A stretch of DNA of 64,000 nucleotides from Betaproteobacteria bacterium (GTDB lineage: Bacteria > Pseudomonadota > Gammaproteobacteria > Burkholderiales > Burkholderiaceae_C): the NCBI GenBank assembly GCA_016704535.1, contig JADIZZ010000003.1:310001-374000 (forward strand). The letters run 5' to 3'. The notes under the pieces are model-generated. The model was not told the origin of the DNA. It worked only from the letters and a program-made list of their open reading frames with translations, and ran no database searches. Positions 1 through 8,054 of the stretch are shown in pieces. How positions within the stretch are numbered: position 1 is the stretch's first letter; each line of letters opens with the position of its first letter. Position numbers and translations under genes: made by a program.

Positions 1-870
1 CTTGAAGGCCGCCGGGTCGCCGAAGGCCTTCAGGTCGATGACCAGGATGGCCTGGCCGGTGTTGGTCTTGCTGACGTGGTCCTTGTTGAAGTCGACGACC
101 TGGCGCCCCATCGCCGCGCCCTGCAGCGTGCCGGCCAGCAGGCCGACGATGAGCGCGAGGCCATAACCCTTGTGGCCGCCGATCGGCAGCAGGAAACCTT
201 CGTCGGCGCGTTTCGGGTCGAGCAGCGGCTGGCCCTTGCGGTCGATCATCCAGCCCTCGGGCATCATCTCGCCCGCCTTGGCCTTGGCCTTCACCTTGCC
301 GTAGGCGGCCACGGTGGTGGCCATGTCCAGCACCACCGGCGGCTCGTCCAGCGTGGGCACGCCGACGGCGATCGGGTTGGTCGACAGCAGCATCTCCATG
401 CCGCCCCAGGGCGGCAGGTGGTTGGCGTTGCCGACGGCGAAATACAGGCCGATCATGTCGTGCTCGATGGGCATGCGCGCATACAGCGACGCCGGGCCTG
501 CGTGGTTGCTGGACCGCACGCCCACCCAGGCCACGCCCGCCGTGCGCGCCTTCTCGATCGCCAGTTCGACCGCGCGCGACACCACCAGGTGGCCCATGCC
601 GTTGTCGCCGTCCAGCACCGCCATCGCGGGCTTCTCGTGCACCACGGTGATGTTGGGCCGCACGTTCAGGCCACCGGCGCGGATGCGCTTGACGTACATC
701 GGCAGCCGGATGACGCCATGGCCGTCCGAGCCCTGCAGGTCGGCCTGCGCCATCAGGCCGCCGACCTTCAGCGCATCGGCTTCGGGCAGGCCCACGTGCT
801 GCAGCGTGCCGGCGATGAAGGCCTGCAGGCGCTCGACGGGGATCAATACCTGTTTGCTATCTGTTGCCAT
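1..870 (-). CDS. Ldh family malate/L-lactate-type dehydrogenase (3' end cut by window)
   Basis: NAD(P)-dependent oxidoreductase of the Ldh (malate/L-lactate/ureidoglycolate dehydrogenase) family, interconverting a 2-hydroxy acid and a 2-oxo acid in the cytoplasm. The reverse strand reads openly from the ATG at 870 to the window edge, about 290 residues of a family usually near 340-350. Visible family features are the GSDGHGVIRLP segment near residue 38, which holds the likely catalytic His, then NHAGPASLYAR, NPIAVGVPT and GGHKGYGLAL. It is divergent from the LysR gene at 1000, so that regulator is a candidate controller. The substrate cannot be told from sequence; the neighbourhood suggests a catabolic 2-hydroxy acid. 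Confidence 0.85.
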   Translation of the reverse strand, partial: MATDSKQVLIPVERLQAFIAGTLQHVGLPEADALKVGGLMAQADLQGSDGHGVIRLPMYVKRIRAGGLNVRPNITVVHEKPAMAVLDGDNGMGHLVVSRAVELAIEKARTAGVAWVGVRSSNHAGPASLYARMPIEHDMIGLYFAVGNANHLPPWGGMEMLLSTNPIAVGVPTLDEPPVVLDMATTVAAYGKVKAKAKAGEMMPEGWMIDRKGQPLLDPKRADEGFLLPIGGHKGYGLALIVGLLAGTLQGAAMGRQVVDFNKDHVSKTNTGQAILVIDLKAFGDPAAFK

Positions 871-999
871 GACGCGTGCGGAGGAGGCCGTTCTACTGGG
901 CGAAAGGGAGAATGTTAGGCAGGAGGTGCTTGCCCGTCCAATGCCGATGCCGTTGCTTGCAATATCATTTTGGTATCGCAAGGGCTCTAGGAAACCCTG

Positions 1000-1929
1000 A
1001 TGAACCTGCGTGCCCTGCGCTACTTCGTCGCCATTGCCGATGCCGGCAGCTTCACCGCCGCAGCGGCGGCCGTCGCCGTGGCGCAACCCGCGCTGACACG
1101 CCAGCTGCGCGAGCTGGAATCCGACCTCGGCGTCCAGCTGCTGCTGCGCCTGCCGCGCGGCGTGAGGCTGACACCGGCCGGCGTCACGCTCTACGAATCC
1201 GCGCAGCGCATGCTGGCCGAGGCGGCACGGGTGCGCCAACTGCTGGCCAACCGCCCGGCCGACAGCCAGGCGGCGGTGGTGCTGGGTGCGTCGCCGACGC
1301 TGGCGCGGGTGCTGCTGCCGGGGCTGTTCGAAAGCTGCCAGCGCGGTGTTTCGGGCATCCAGCTGCGTGCCCGCGAGGCCTTCACGCCGGCACTGCTGGA
1401 CTGGCTGGAGCGCGGCATGATCGACATGGCCATCGTCACCAACCCCGATGCCGGGCGCCCGCTGTCGCTGTTCCCGCTGCTCGGCGAACCCTTCGCGCTG
1501 GTCTCGCACCCGTCGCTGCACATCGACCCGGTGGTGTCGATCCGCCAGCTTGCGGCGGTGCCGCTGCTGGTGACCAGCCTGCACCGCGGCCTGGTCGAAC
1601 GTCAACTGCTGCCGCTGGGCGGACGGCTGAACGTGCGCGCCGAGATCGACTCGGTGGATTCGATACGTGAACTGGTGCTGCACGGCCCCTGGGCGACGGT
1701 GATGCCGATCTCGGTCTTCAAGGACCCGTCGGCGGCGCGCAGCGTGGTCATCTCCGAGATCACCGGCGTGCAGCTCAACCGCCTGCTGGTGCTGGCCATG
1801 CGCATCGAGAACCGCGACAACTCGCCGCAGCTGGCTCTGAAGGAGATCATCGAGGCCGAGTTCACAAGGCTGGCGCGCCGCGGCATGTTCAGCTTTGCTT
1901 CGTCCGCCGACCCCGCGCCGGCCGCCTGA
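1000..1929 (+). CDS. LysR family transcriptional regulator
   Basis: Cytoplasmic DNA-binding regulator of 309 residues, the normal LysR length. The N-terminus (MNLRALRYFVAIADAGSFTA) is the LysR winged helix-turn-helix, with the recognition region QPALTRQLRELESDLG at about residues 29-44. The rest is a periplasmic-binding-protein-like effector domain. It is transcribed away from the Ldh-family gene across a 129-bp gap, the classical arrangement for a regulator and its divergent target. The inducer is unknown; by context it would be a substrate or intermediate of the catabolic genes nearby. Confidence 0.92.
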   Translation: MNLRALRYFVAIADAGSFTAAAAAVAVAQPALTRQLRELESDLGVQLLLRLPRGVRLTPAGVTLYESAQRMLAEAARVRQLLANRPADSQAAVVLGASPTLARVLLPGLFESCQRGVSGIQLRAREAFTPALLDWLERGMIDMAIVTNPDAGRPLSLFPLLGEPFALVSHPSLHIDPVVSIRQLAAVPLLVTSLHRGLVERQLLPLGGRLNVRAEIDSVDSIRELVLHGPWATVMPISVFKDPSAARSVVISEITGVQLNRLLVLAMRIENRDNSPQLALKEIIEAEFTRLARRGMFSFASSADPAPAA

Positions 1930-1939
1930 CCGGGCCGGC

Positions 1940-2176
1940 TCAGCTGCCGCGCAGCGCGACGTCGAGGCGGTCGACGACCTGGGACCAGTCGGCGTCCTGG
2001 CACAGGCTCTCGCGCAGCAGCCTGGCCTGGGCGGGTGACCAGAACCACGCTTCGGCAAGGAGCACATCGCCCGCCAGTGGTGCGTGGCCGGCGATGAAGC
2101 TGCGGATGGACAGCTCGTCGTCGGGCAGGCCGAGCTGGGCGAACAGTGCAGGCAGGCGGTGGAAGTCGGTGTCCAT
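1940..2176 (-). CDS. DUF2789 family protein
   Basis: Small cytoplasmic protein of 78 residues matching the DUF2789 pattern: an N-terminal LxALFAQLGLPDDE stretch, a central IRSFIAGHAPL segment, FWSPAQARLLRESL, and a C-terminal DADWSQVVDRLD. Function is unknown for the whole family. It follows the flavin reductase gene on the same strand with no gap (start codon at 2176, preceding stop at 2177-2179), so the two are almost certainly co-transcribed. Its 3' end faces the LysR gene at a distance of 10 bp. Confidence 0.85.
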   Translation of the reverse strand: MDTDFHRLPALFAQLGLPDDELSIRSFIAGHAPLAGDVLLAEAWFWSPAQARLLRESLCQDADWSQVVDRLDVALRGS

Positions 2177-2746
2177 TCAGCGTGGCTCCGGCTTGTTCGT
2201 CGCTGTGAAGGCGGCGAAGTCCTGCAGGAATTCGCCGAGCTGCTTGCGCACGCCTTCGTCCTGGAGCGTGCCGTCGGCCGTGAAGACCGCGGAAGCGCGC
2301 GACACCATCAACCGGCCGCCACTCCAGTGGCGGGCACCCAGCGTGCGCAGCACGGGCAGCCAGTGGCCCTGGGCCAGGATCGTGCCGAAGCCGCCTGGCG
2401 ACGCGCCGATCACGGCGACTGGCCGGTCGCGGAAGACATCGGCAACACCGGGCGTCGGTCGCGACAACCAGTCGACCGCGTTCTTGAATACACCGGGCAC
2501 GCCGTTGTTGTACTCGGGTGTCACGAGCAGCAGGCCGTCGGCGGCGAGGATGCGCGCCTTGAGTTCGCGCACCGCCGGCGGCGTGCCGTTCTGCTGCTCG
2601 TCGTCGCCGTCGTAGAGCGGAATGCCGTGCAGCGTGGCGGCTTCCAGCGCCACGTCGCCTTGCACGGCGCCCCGCGCCGCGCGCAGCAGCGCGGTGTTGA
2701 AAGAGCCTTTGCGCAGGCTGCCGGAAATGCCGAGTAGCTTGACCAT
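2177..2746 (-). CDS. NADPH-dependent FMN reductase family protein
   Basis: Flavodoxin-fold NAD(P)H:FMN/quinone reductase of 189 residues. The N-terminal LLGISGSLRKGSFNTALLRAA is the phosphate-binding loop of this family, and LLVTPEYNNGVPGVFKNAVDWLSR at about residues 75-98 is the conserved flavin-binding region with the YNNGVPG signature. The likely role is reducing a flavin or quinone with NADPH in the cytoplasm. It lies 118 bp downstream of the molybdenum hydroxylase large-subunit gene on the same strand, so it may belong to that transcript, but it carries no feature that fixes a partner. Confidence 0.9.
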   Translation of the reverse strand: MVKLLGISGSLRKGSFNTALLRAARGAVQGDVALEAATLHGIPLYDGDDEQQNGTPPAVRELKARILAADGLLLVTPEYNNGVPGVFKNAVDWLSRPTPGVADVFRDRPVAVIGASPGGFGTILAQGHWLPVLRTLGARHWSGGRLMVSRASAVFTADGTLQDEGVRKQLGEFLQDFAAFTATNKPEPR

Positions 2747-2864
2747 AGCGGGCGCTCCCTGAGGGCGGGCCCCGTGGCGGGGCCGCCGAAGCGTCGATCA
2801 TGCAACGGCGCGGCGCCGGCCTCCGTGCGGTGGCCGGGCCGCGGCAGCCGTGTTTGCGGCCGGG

Positions 2865-5279
2865 CTAGATCTTGCCCAGCGCGCGCAGGATCTTCTCGGG
2901 CGTGATCGGTTGCGAAGCCACGCGCGCGCCGAAGGGTGCCAGCGCGTCGTTGATGGCGTTCATCACCGCGCCGGGTGCGCCGGCCGTGCCCGCTTCACCG
3001 GCCCCCTTGGCCCCGAGCATCGAACTGCGCGTGGGGCTCTGCACGTGGCCGACCACGATGTCGGGCATCTCGGCGGCCATCGGCACCAGGTAGTCGGCCA
3101 TGTTGCCGTTGCGCAGCGTGCCGTCGGTGTCGTAGAGGCATTCCTCGAACAGCGCCCCGCCGATACCCTGCACGATGGCGCCGCGCATCTGCTCGTCCAC
3201 CAGCATCGGGTTGATGACACGCCCGCAGTCCTCGATGGCCCAGTGCTTCAGCAGCCTGACGAAGCCGGTGTCGGTGTCGACCTCGACGTGGCTGACCTGC
3301 ACGCCGTTGGTGAAGATGAAGGGGTAGTCGCGCTGCGCGTAGTGGCGCGTCACCATCAGCTCGGGTGTGAAGCTCTTGGGCAGCGTGTCGCTGCGGAAGT
3401 AGGCGATGCGGCCCAATTCGGCGAGTTCGAGCACCACCTCGCCGCTGCGCGCATCGACCACCGCGCCGCGAAACACGCGCAGTTCCTGACGGTCGCGCTG
3501 CAGGATGGCCTCGGCGGTGGCCAGGATGTTTTCGCGCAGCACGCGCCCGGCCTGCAGCACGGCCTCGCCGCCGATGCCCGCGCCGCGGCTGGCCCAGGTG
3601 CCGCCGCCGTACGGCGTGGCGTCGGTGTCGCCGGTGACGATGCGCACACGGCCGATGTCCACGCCCACCGCGTCGGCGGCGATCTGCGCGAAGATGGCCT
3701 CGGCCCCCTGGCCCTGTTCGCCGACGCTGCTCATCACCGTCAGCGCGCCGCTGGGTTCCAGGCGCAGCGTGGCGCCGTCCTGGCTGGCGATGCGGGCGCC
3801 GCCGACGCCGTAGAACGCGGCGCTGGGATTCGTCAGCTCGATCAGCGCGGCCACGCCGATGCCGCGGAACACGCCGGTCTTGCGCAGCGCGGCCTGCTCG
3901 GCACGCAGCACGTCGTAGTCGCACAGGCGTTTCGCCTCGCGCAGGCAGGCCTCGTGCGACAGCACTTCGAGCTTGATGCCGGACGCCCCGGTCGCCGGGT
4001 AGGCGTCGTCGGGGATGACGTTCTGCTGCCGGAAGACGATGGGGTCGATGCCCAGCTTGGCCGCCATGCCGTCGACCAGCGCTTCCGTCACCGCGCAGGC
4101 GATGGGGTGGCCCACGCCGCGGTACTGGCAGGTGGGCGTCTTGTTCTGGAACACCACCTGCAGCTTGGCGCGGTAGGCCTTGTGCTTGTAGGGCCCGCCG
4201 GTCAGGTTGACGACCTGGTTGCCCTCGATGCCGCTGGTGCGCGGGAACATGCTGAAGGGGCCGATGCCGGTGAGGTCGTCGATCTCGAAGGCCAGGATCT
4301 CGCCCGACTTCGTGGCCACGATCTTGGCGTGGATGCGGTGTTCACGCGCGTGGATGTCGCTGGTGAAGCTCTCGATGCGGTCGGCGACGAATTTCACCGG
4401 CCGCCTGAGCATGATGGCCAGCGCCACGGTGGCGAAATCATCGGGGTAGGCGTGCACCTTGATGCCGAAGCTGCCGCCCACGTCGCGGCAGATCACGCGC
4501 ACCTGCTGTTCCTGCAGGCCGAACTGGCGGCAGTACAGGTCCTGCATCATGTGCGGGGCCTGGAAGGAGTGGTGCACCGTGAGCTTCTGGTCGCCCGGGT
4601 TCCAGTCGGCGATCTGGCAGCGCGGCTCCAGCGTCACGCCCGTGTGGCGACCGAAGACGTAGGTCTCCTCGAACACCACCGCGTCGGCGCGCGCGATGGC
4701 CTCGTCGACGCCGCCGGTGTCGAGCTGGCGCTGGAAGCACAGGTTGTCGCCGAGTTCGGGGTGGATCAGCGGCGTGGCGGGGTCGAGCGCGGTCTCGGTG
4801 TCCAGCACCGCGGGCAGGTCTTCCCACTCCACTTCCAGCAGCGCCAGCGCGTCTTCGGCGCGGGCGCGCGTTTCGGCGACGACGGCCACCACCGGTTCAC
4901 CCTGCCAGGTGGCGCGCCCCATCGCCAGCGGGTACTGCGGCGCGCTCTTGATGCCGGCCAGGTGGGCCAGCGTGGCCACCCAGGGTTTGCAGATGTTGGC
5001 GATCTCGGGGCCAGTGACGACGGCGATGACCCCCGGCAGCGCCTGCGCGGCGCTGCGCTCGATGCGCGTGATGCGCATGTGCGCCACAGGGCTGCGCCAG
5101 AAGGCCACGTGCGCCATGCGCGGCAGTTCGATGTCGTCGATGAACTGGCCACGGCCCTCGGTGAGCCGGCGCGTGCCTTCGCGCGGGATCGCCACGCCGA
5201 TGTGGCGCTGGTCTTCGGTGACGGCGGGCAGGTCGGTGCCGAGGTCGCGGCGGGTCGGCAGGTCGGTGGGGTGGTTCAC
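2865..5279 (-). CDS. Xanthine dehydrogenase family molybdopterin-binding (large) subunit
   Basis: Catalytic large subunit (804 residues) of a molybdenum hydroxylase, which uses a molybdopterin cytosine dinucleotide cofactor to hydroxylate a carbon with water-derived oxygen. It opens with RRLTEGRGQFIDDI typical of the family, carries GDVGGSFG-like RDVGGSFGIKVH and the QYRGVGHP loop, and ends with GAKGAGEAGTAG, whose Glu is the conserved catalytic base. The loop differs from the AYRCSFR of form I CO dehydrogenase, so this is not a typical CoxL. The start chosen is a GTG at 5279 that overlaps the stop of the small subunit gene, implying translational coupling. Upstream ORF extension to 5729 lies in the wrong frame of the 2Fe-2S gene and is not coding. 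Confidence 0.9.
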   Translation of the reverse strand: MNHPTDLPTRRDLGTDLPAVTEDQRHIGVAIPREGTRRLTEGRGQFIDDIELPRMAHVAFWRSPVAHMRITRIERSAAQALPGVIAVVTGPEIANICKPWVATLAHLAGIKSAPQYPLAMGRATWQGEPVVAVVAETRARAEDALALLEVEWEDLPAVLDTETALDPATPLIHPELGDNLCFQRQLDTGGVDEAIARADAVVFEETYVFGRHTGVTLEPRCQIADWNPGDQKLTVHHSFQAPHMMQDLYCRQFGLQEQQVRVICRDVGGSFGIKVHAYPDDFATVALAIMLRRPVKFVADRIESFTSDIHAREHRIHAKIVATKSGEILAFEIDDLTGIGPFSMFPRTSGIEGNQVVNLTGGPYKHKAYRAKLQVVFQNKTPTCQYRGVGHPIACAVTEALVDGMAAKLGIDPIVFRQQNVIPDDAYPATGASGIKLEVLSHEACLREAKRLCDYDVLRAEQAALRKTGVFRGIGVAALIELTNPSAAFYGVGGARIASQDGATLRLEPSGALTVMSSVGEQGQGAEAIFAQIAADAVGVDIGRVRIVTGDTDATPYGGGTWASRGAGIGGEAVLQAGRVLRENILATAEAILQRDRQELRVFRGAVVDARSGEVVLELAELGRIAYFRSDTLPKSFTPELMVTRHYAQRDYPFIFTNGVQVSHVEVDTDTGFVRLLKHWAIEDCGRVINPMLVDEQMRGAIVQGIGGALFEECLYDTDGTLRNGNMADYLVPMAAEMPDIVVGHVQSPTRSSMLGAKGAGEAGTAGAPGAVMNAINDALAPFGARVASQPITPEKILRALGKI

Positions 5280-5806
5280 TTCGTGGCCTCCAGCATCGCG
5301 GCGTCGGAGAAGCGGCCGGCCTGCTGCTGCGCCAGCACCGCGCACACGGCGTCGACGATGGCGTGGTAGCCGGTGCAGCGGCAGTAGTTGCCGCTCATCC
5401 AGGCACGCACGGCCTCGCGGTCGGCATCCGGTCGGCGCTCCACGAGGTCGAGTGCGGCCATCAGCATGCCCGGCGTGCAGTAGCCGCACTGCAGGGCGTT
5501 GTGCTCGACGAAGGCGTCCTGCAGCGCCTTCAGACGAGGGCTCGGGGCATCGGCTTCGACCGTCTCGATGCGGCTGCCATCGGCCTGCGCGGCCAGCACC
5601 AGGCAGCCGCGCACGATCTGGCCGTCGACACGCACCGTGCAGGCGCCGCAGACGCCGTGCTCGCAGCCGAGGTGCGAGCCCTTGAGGCCGCAGTCCTCGC
5701 GAAGGAAGTCGGTGAGGTGCTTGCGGCACTCGACGTCGCGCACGACAGCCTGGCCGTTGATCTCGACGTGCACGCGGCGGGTAGGGTGGTCGTTCGGGGT
5801 CGGCAT
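5276..5806 (-). CDS. 2Fe-2S small subunit of molybdenum hydroxylase
   Basis: Electron-transfer subunit (176 residues) that passes electrons from the molybdenum centre to FAD. The plant-type cluster ligands are seen in GCEHGVCGACTVRVDG at about residues 47-62, and the second cluster ligands in QCGYCTPGM and GNYCRCTGY near residues 107 and 140. Length matches CoxS-like subunits plus a short tail. It sits between the FAD subunit (18-bp gap) and the large subunit (overlap), giving the M-S-L order familiar from cox operons. All expected Cys residues are present, so it should carry both clusters. Confidence 0.93.
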   Translation of the reverse strand: MPTPNDHPTRRVHVEINGQAVVRDVECRKHLTDFLREDCGLKGSHLGCEHGVCGACTVRVDGQIVRGCLVLAAQADGSRIETVEADAPSPRLKALQDAFVEHNALQCGYCTPGMLMAALDLVERRPDADREAVRAWMSGNYCRCTGYHAIVDAVCAVLAQQQAGRFSDAAMLEATK

Positions 5807-5824
5807 GGGGCTTCTCTGGCGGTG

Positions 5825-6679
5825 TCAGGTGCTCAGCGTGCGCACGGCGCGGCGCATCAGCGTGGCCGCCATCTGCGTCTTGGCGGCGGCGGAATGGGTG
5901 AGGTCGGCGAAGGGCTGCAGTTCGGCGCGCAGCGCGGCGTCGGCAGCGGCGATGCGCGCCTCGTCCAGGGGGCCGGCCTGCAGCAGGGCTTCGGCGCCGC
6001 GTGCCCGCAGCGGGCGGTCGCCCAGGCTCAGGAAGGCGAGTCGCAAGTCATGCAGCGTGCGGCCGTCCCAGCGTGTACGGGCGGCCAGGCCAGCCACGGC
6101 GTAGTCGCCATGGCGGCGCGACAGTTCGTCGAAGGCGTGGCGCTCGCCGGGCTGAAGCAGCGGCACTTCCACCGCAGCCAGCAGTTCGCCCTCCTGTAGC
6201 GCCGTGCTGTACAGGCCGTGGAAAAAGTCGGCGGCGGCCACGCGGCGTTCACCGGCGGCACCGTGGATGACCAGCGTGCCGTCCAGCGCCAGCACGCAGG
6301 CCGGCCATTCGGCCGCCGGGTCGGCGTAGGCCAGGCTGCCGCCTACCGTGCCCATGTTGCGGATGGCGCGGTGCGCGATGTGTGGTGCGGCCTGGGCCAG
6401 CAGCGGCGCGTGCAACGCGACCAGCGGCGATTCCTCGATCTCGACATGCCGCGTCAGCGCGCCGATGCGTAGCACGCTGCCCTGCAGCGTGATGCCGCGC
6501 CAGTCGGCCAGGCCGCCGATGTCGACGAGCAGCGTGGGCTGCGACAGCCGCAGGTTCAGGCTGGCCAGCAGCGTCTGTCCGCCGGCCAGGATGCGCGCGT
6601 CGTCGCCGTGCTGGGCCAGCAGCGCCAGCGCATGCTGCGGCGATTCGGCGCGCACGTAGTCGAAGGCCGAGGATTTCAT
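5825..6679 (-). CDS. FAD-binding medium subunit of molybdenum hydroxylase
   Basis: Flavoprotein subunit (284 residues) of the three-part hydroxylase. The FAD-binding motifs ILAGGQTLLASLNLRL (about residue 30) and NMGTVGGSLAYADPAAEW (about residue 107) match the CoxM/vanillyl-alcohol-oxidase-type FAD fold of this family. It is the first gene of the minus-strand operon and is divergent from the TetR gene at 6812, so the 130-bp gap between them is the probable promoter and operator region. It feeds electrons from the iron-sulphur subunit to an external acceptor. Confidence 0.92.
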   Translation of the reverse strand: MKSSAFDYVRAESPQHALALLAQHGDDARILAGGQTLLASLNLRLSQPTLLVDIGGLADWRGITLQGSVLRIGALTRHVEIEESPLVALHAPLLAQAAPHIAHRAIRNMGTVGGSLAYADPAAEWPACVLALDGTLVIHGAAGERRVAAADFFHGLYSTALQEGELLAAVEVPLLQPGERHAFDELSRRHGDYAVAGLAARTRWDGRTLHDLRLAFLSLGDRPLRARGAEALLQAGPLDEARIAAADAALRAELQPFADLTHSAAAKTQMAATLMRRAVRTLST

Positions 6680-6811
6680 GGTCGGTGGGTCTCCAGCGGC
6701 GCCGCTCGATTGCGCAGTCAGGGCGGTTGCCCCGGCCGTGGCGGCGCTTCGGGTTTGTGGGGATTACGGCTTGTTGATCAAGCGTTCAACAATCTTCGCA
6801 AAGTTGAGCAG

Positions 6812-7552
6812 ATGGTCAATACCGAAGAAACCCGCGTTCCGGCCCGTGCCTTGCCCCTTTCAGCCCAGGGCGCGGCGGCTGCCGTGGCTTCCGCGACGCC
6901 GGTGCGGCGGCGCCTGGGTGCGCTGGAACGTGAACAGCAGATCGTCGCCGGTGCCACCGAGTTCTTCGCCCGCCGCGGCCTCGACGCGCAGATGCGCGAA
7001 CTGGCCGCCGAGATCGGCATCGCGCACACGTTGCTGTACCACTACTTCCCGACCAAGCGCCAGCTCATCGAACGGGTCTACGCCGAGACCATCGCCGGCC
7101 GCTGGGAAGAGCGTTGGGAGACGCTGCTAGACGATCCGCGGCAGCCCGTGGCCGAGAAGCTGCACGCCTTCTACCGCGAATACCTGCCGGCCATCCTGAC
7201 GCCCGACTGGCTGCGCATCCTCGTGCATTCGGGTCTGTCGGACGGGCTGATTCCCGACCGCTACTTCGCGATGGTGCGCGAGCGACTCTTCCCGCGCCTG
7301 CTGCGTGAGGCGCGGCGCTCGGCCGGCAGCAGCAGCCGCGCCAAGCCCACGCCGCGCGAAGAGGCACTGCTGATGGCCTTTCACGGGGGATTGATCTACC
7401 ACCTGGGCATCTGGCCGCTGATCTACCGGCAGTCCTACACGGGCCAGGGCGATCCGCAACTGGTCGACACCTTCATCGGCGACCGCGTCCGCGGCTTCCT
7501 GGCGCAGATGCCCGACGTGATGCCTGCGGCACGTGGCCGCCGCGCCGCCTGA
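6812..7552 (+). CDS. TetR family transcriptional regulator
   Basis: Predicted repressor of 246 residues. Residues around 45-90 form a TetR helix-turn-helix: REQQIVAGATEFFARRGL, then MRELAAEIGIAHTLLYHYF followed by PTKRQLIERV. The N-terminal 35 residues are an Ala/Pro-rich extension. The ATG at 6812 is the first in frame after the promoter region; the open frame extends further upstream, but that stretch overlaps the divergent FAD-subunit gene and looks noncoding. Likely target is the molybdenum hydroxylase operon, and perhaps also the downstream VOC, monooxygenase and transporter genes, which follow within 21 to 83 bp on the same strand. Confidence 0.9.
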   Translation: MVNTEETRVPARALPLSAQGAAAAVASATPVRRRLGALEREQQIVAGATEFFARRGLDAQMRELAAEIGIAHTLLYHYFPTKRQLIERVYAETIAGRWEERWETLLDDPRQPVAEKLHAFYREYLPAILTPDWLRILVHSGLSDGLIPDRYFAMVRERLFPRLLREARRSAGSSSRAKPTPREEALLMAFHGGLIYHLGIWPLIYRQSYTGQGDPQLVDTFIGDRVRGFLAQMPDVMPAARGRRAA

Positions 7553-7573
7553 TCCCAAACGCCGGAGACCCGC

Positions 7574-8026
7574 ATGAGCCTGACGCTGAACCACTTTTCC
7601 ATTCGCAGCCTGGACCTCCCAGCCTGCGAGCGCTTCTATTGCGGCGTGCTGGGCATGCATATCGGCCCGCGGCCGCCCTTTCCCTTCCCGGGTCTGTGGA
7701 TCTACCCCGAACCGACGCAGGACTTTGCGCGCGCGGCCGTGCACATCATCGGCATCGACCGCAACGACCCCGAGGGTCTGAAGCGATACCTGGGCGACCG
7801 CGACGAGGCCAGCCTGCAGGGGACCGGCGCGGTCGACCACGTGGCGTTCTTTGCCACCGGGCTGGCCGGCATGCGCGAACGCCTGCTGGCGCATGGCGTC
7901 GCGCTGCGTGAACGGCAGGTGCCCGTGCTGGGGCTGCACCAGGTGTTCGTCGACGACCCGAACGGCGTCGTCGTCGAGCTGAACTTCCCGGCTTCCGAGG
8001 CGGCAGCGCTGGCCGCGGCGGCCTGA
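7574..8026 (+). CDS. VOC family (glyoxalase/dioxygenase-fold) protein
   Basis: A 150-residue protein with the vicinal-oxygen-chelate fold: it begins LTLNHFSIRSLDLPACERFY, has DHVAFFATGLAGMRERL near residue 95 and ends with VFVDDPNGVVVELNF, the conserved strand holding the metal-ligand Glu. N-terminal His and the later His and Glu are plausible metal ligands. Such proteins act as lyases, isomerases or ring-cleavage dioxygenases; the sequence alone does not decide. It lies between TetR and the FAD monooxygenase with short gaps, so a role on the hydroxylated product is reasonable. Confidence 0.85.
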   Translation: MSLTLNHFSIRSLDLPACERFYCGVLGMHIGPRPPFPFPGLWIYPEPTQDFARAAVHIIGIDRNDPEGLKRYLGDRDEASLQGTGAVDHVAFFATGLAGMRERLLAHGVALRERQVPVLGLHQVFVDDPNGVVVELNFPASEAAALAAAA

Positions 8027-8054
8027 CCGTCACGCGCCCAGCAGCAGCACACGC

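Noticed and set aside
76..918. Plus-strand open frame of 280 residues
   Set aside because: It is the reverse-strand shadow of the Ldh-family dehydrogenase; the protein is low-complexity, His/Arg/Ala-rich and has no domain.
2850..5369. Plus-strand open frame of 839 residues
   Set aside because: It is a long antisense frame over the molybdenum hydroxylase large subunit, caused by high GC; composition is His/Arg/Val-rich and shows no domain.
2865..5729. Upstream extension of the molybdenum hydroxylase large subunit to 5729
   Set aside because: The extra 150 residues read the FeS-subunit gene out of frame; the GTG at 5279 overlapping the small-subunit stop is better.
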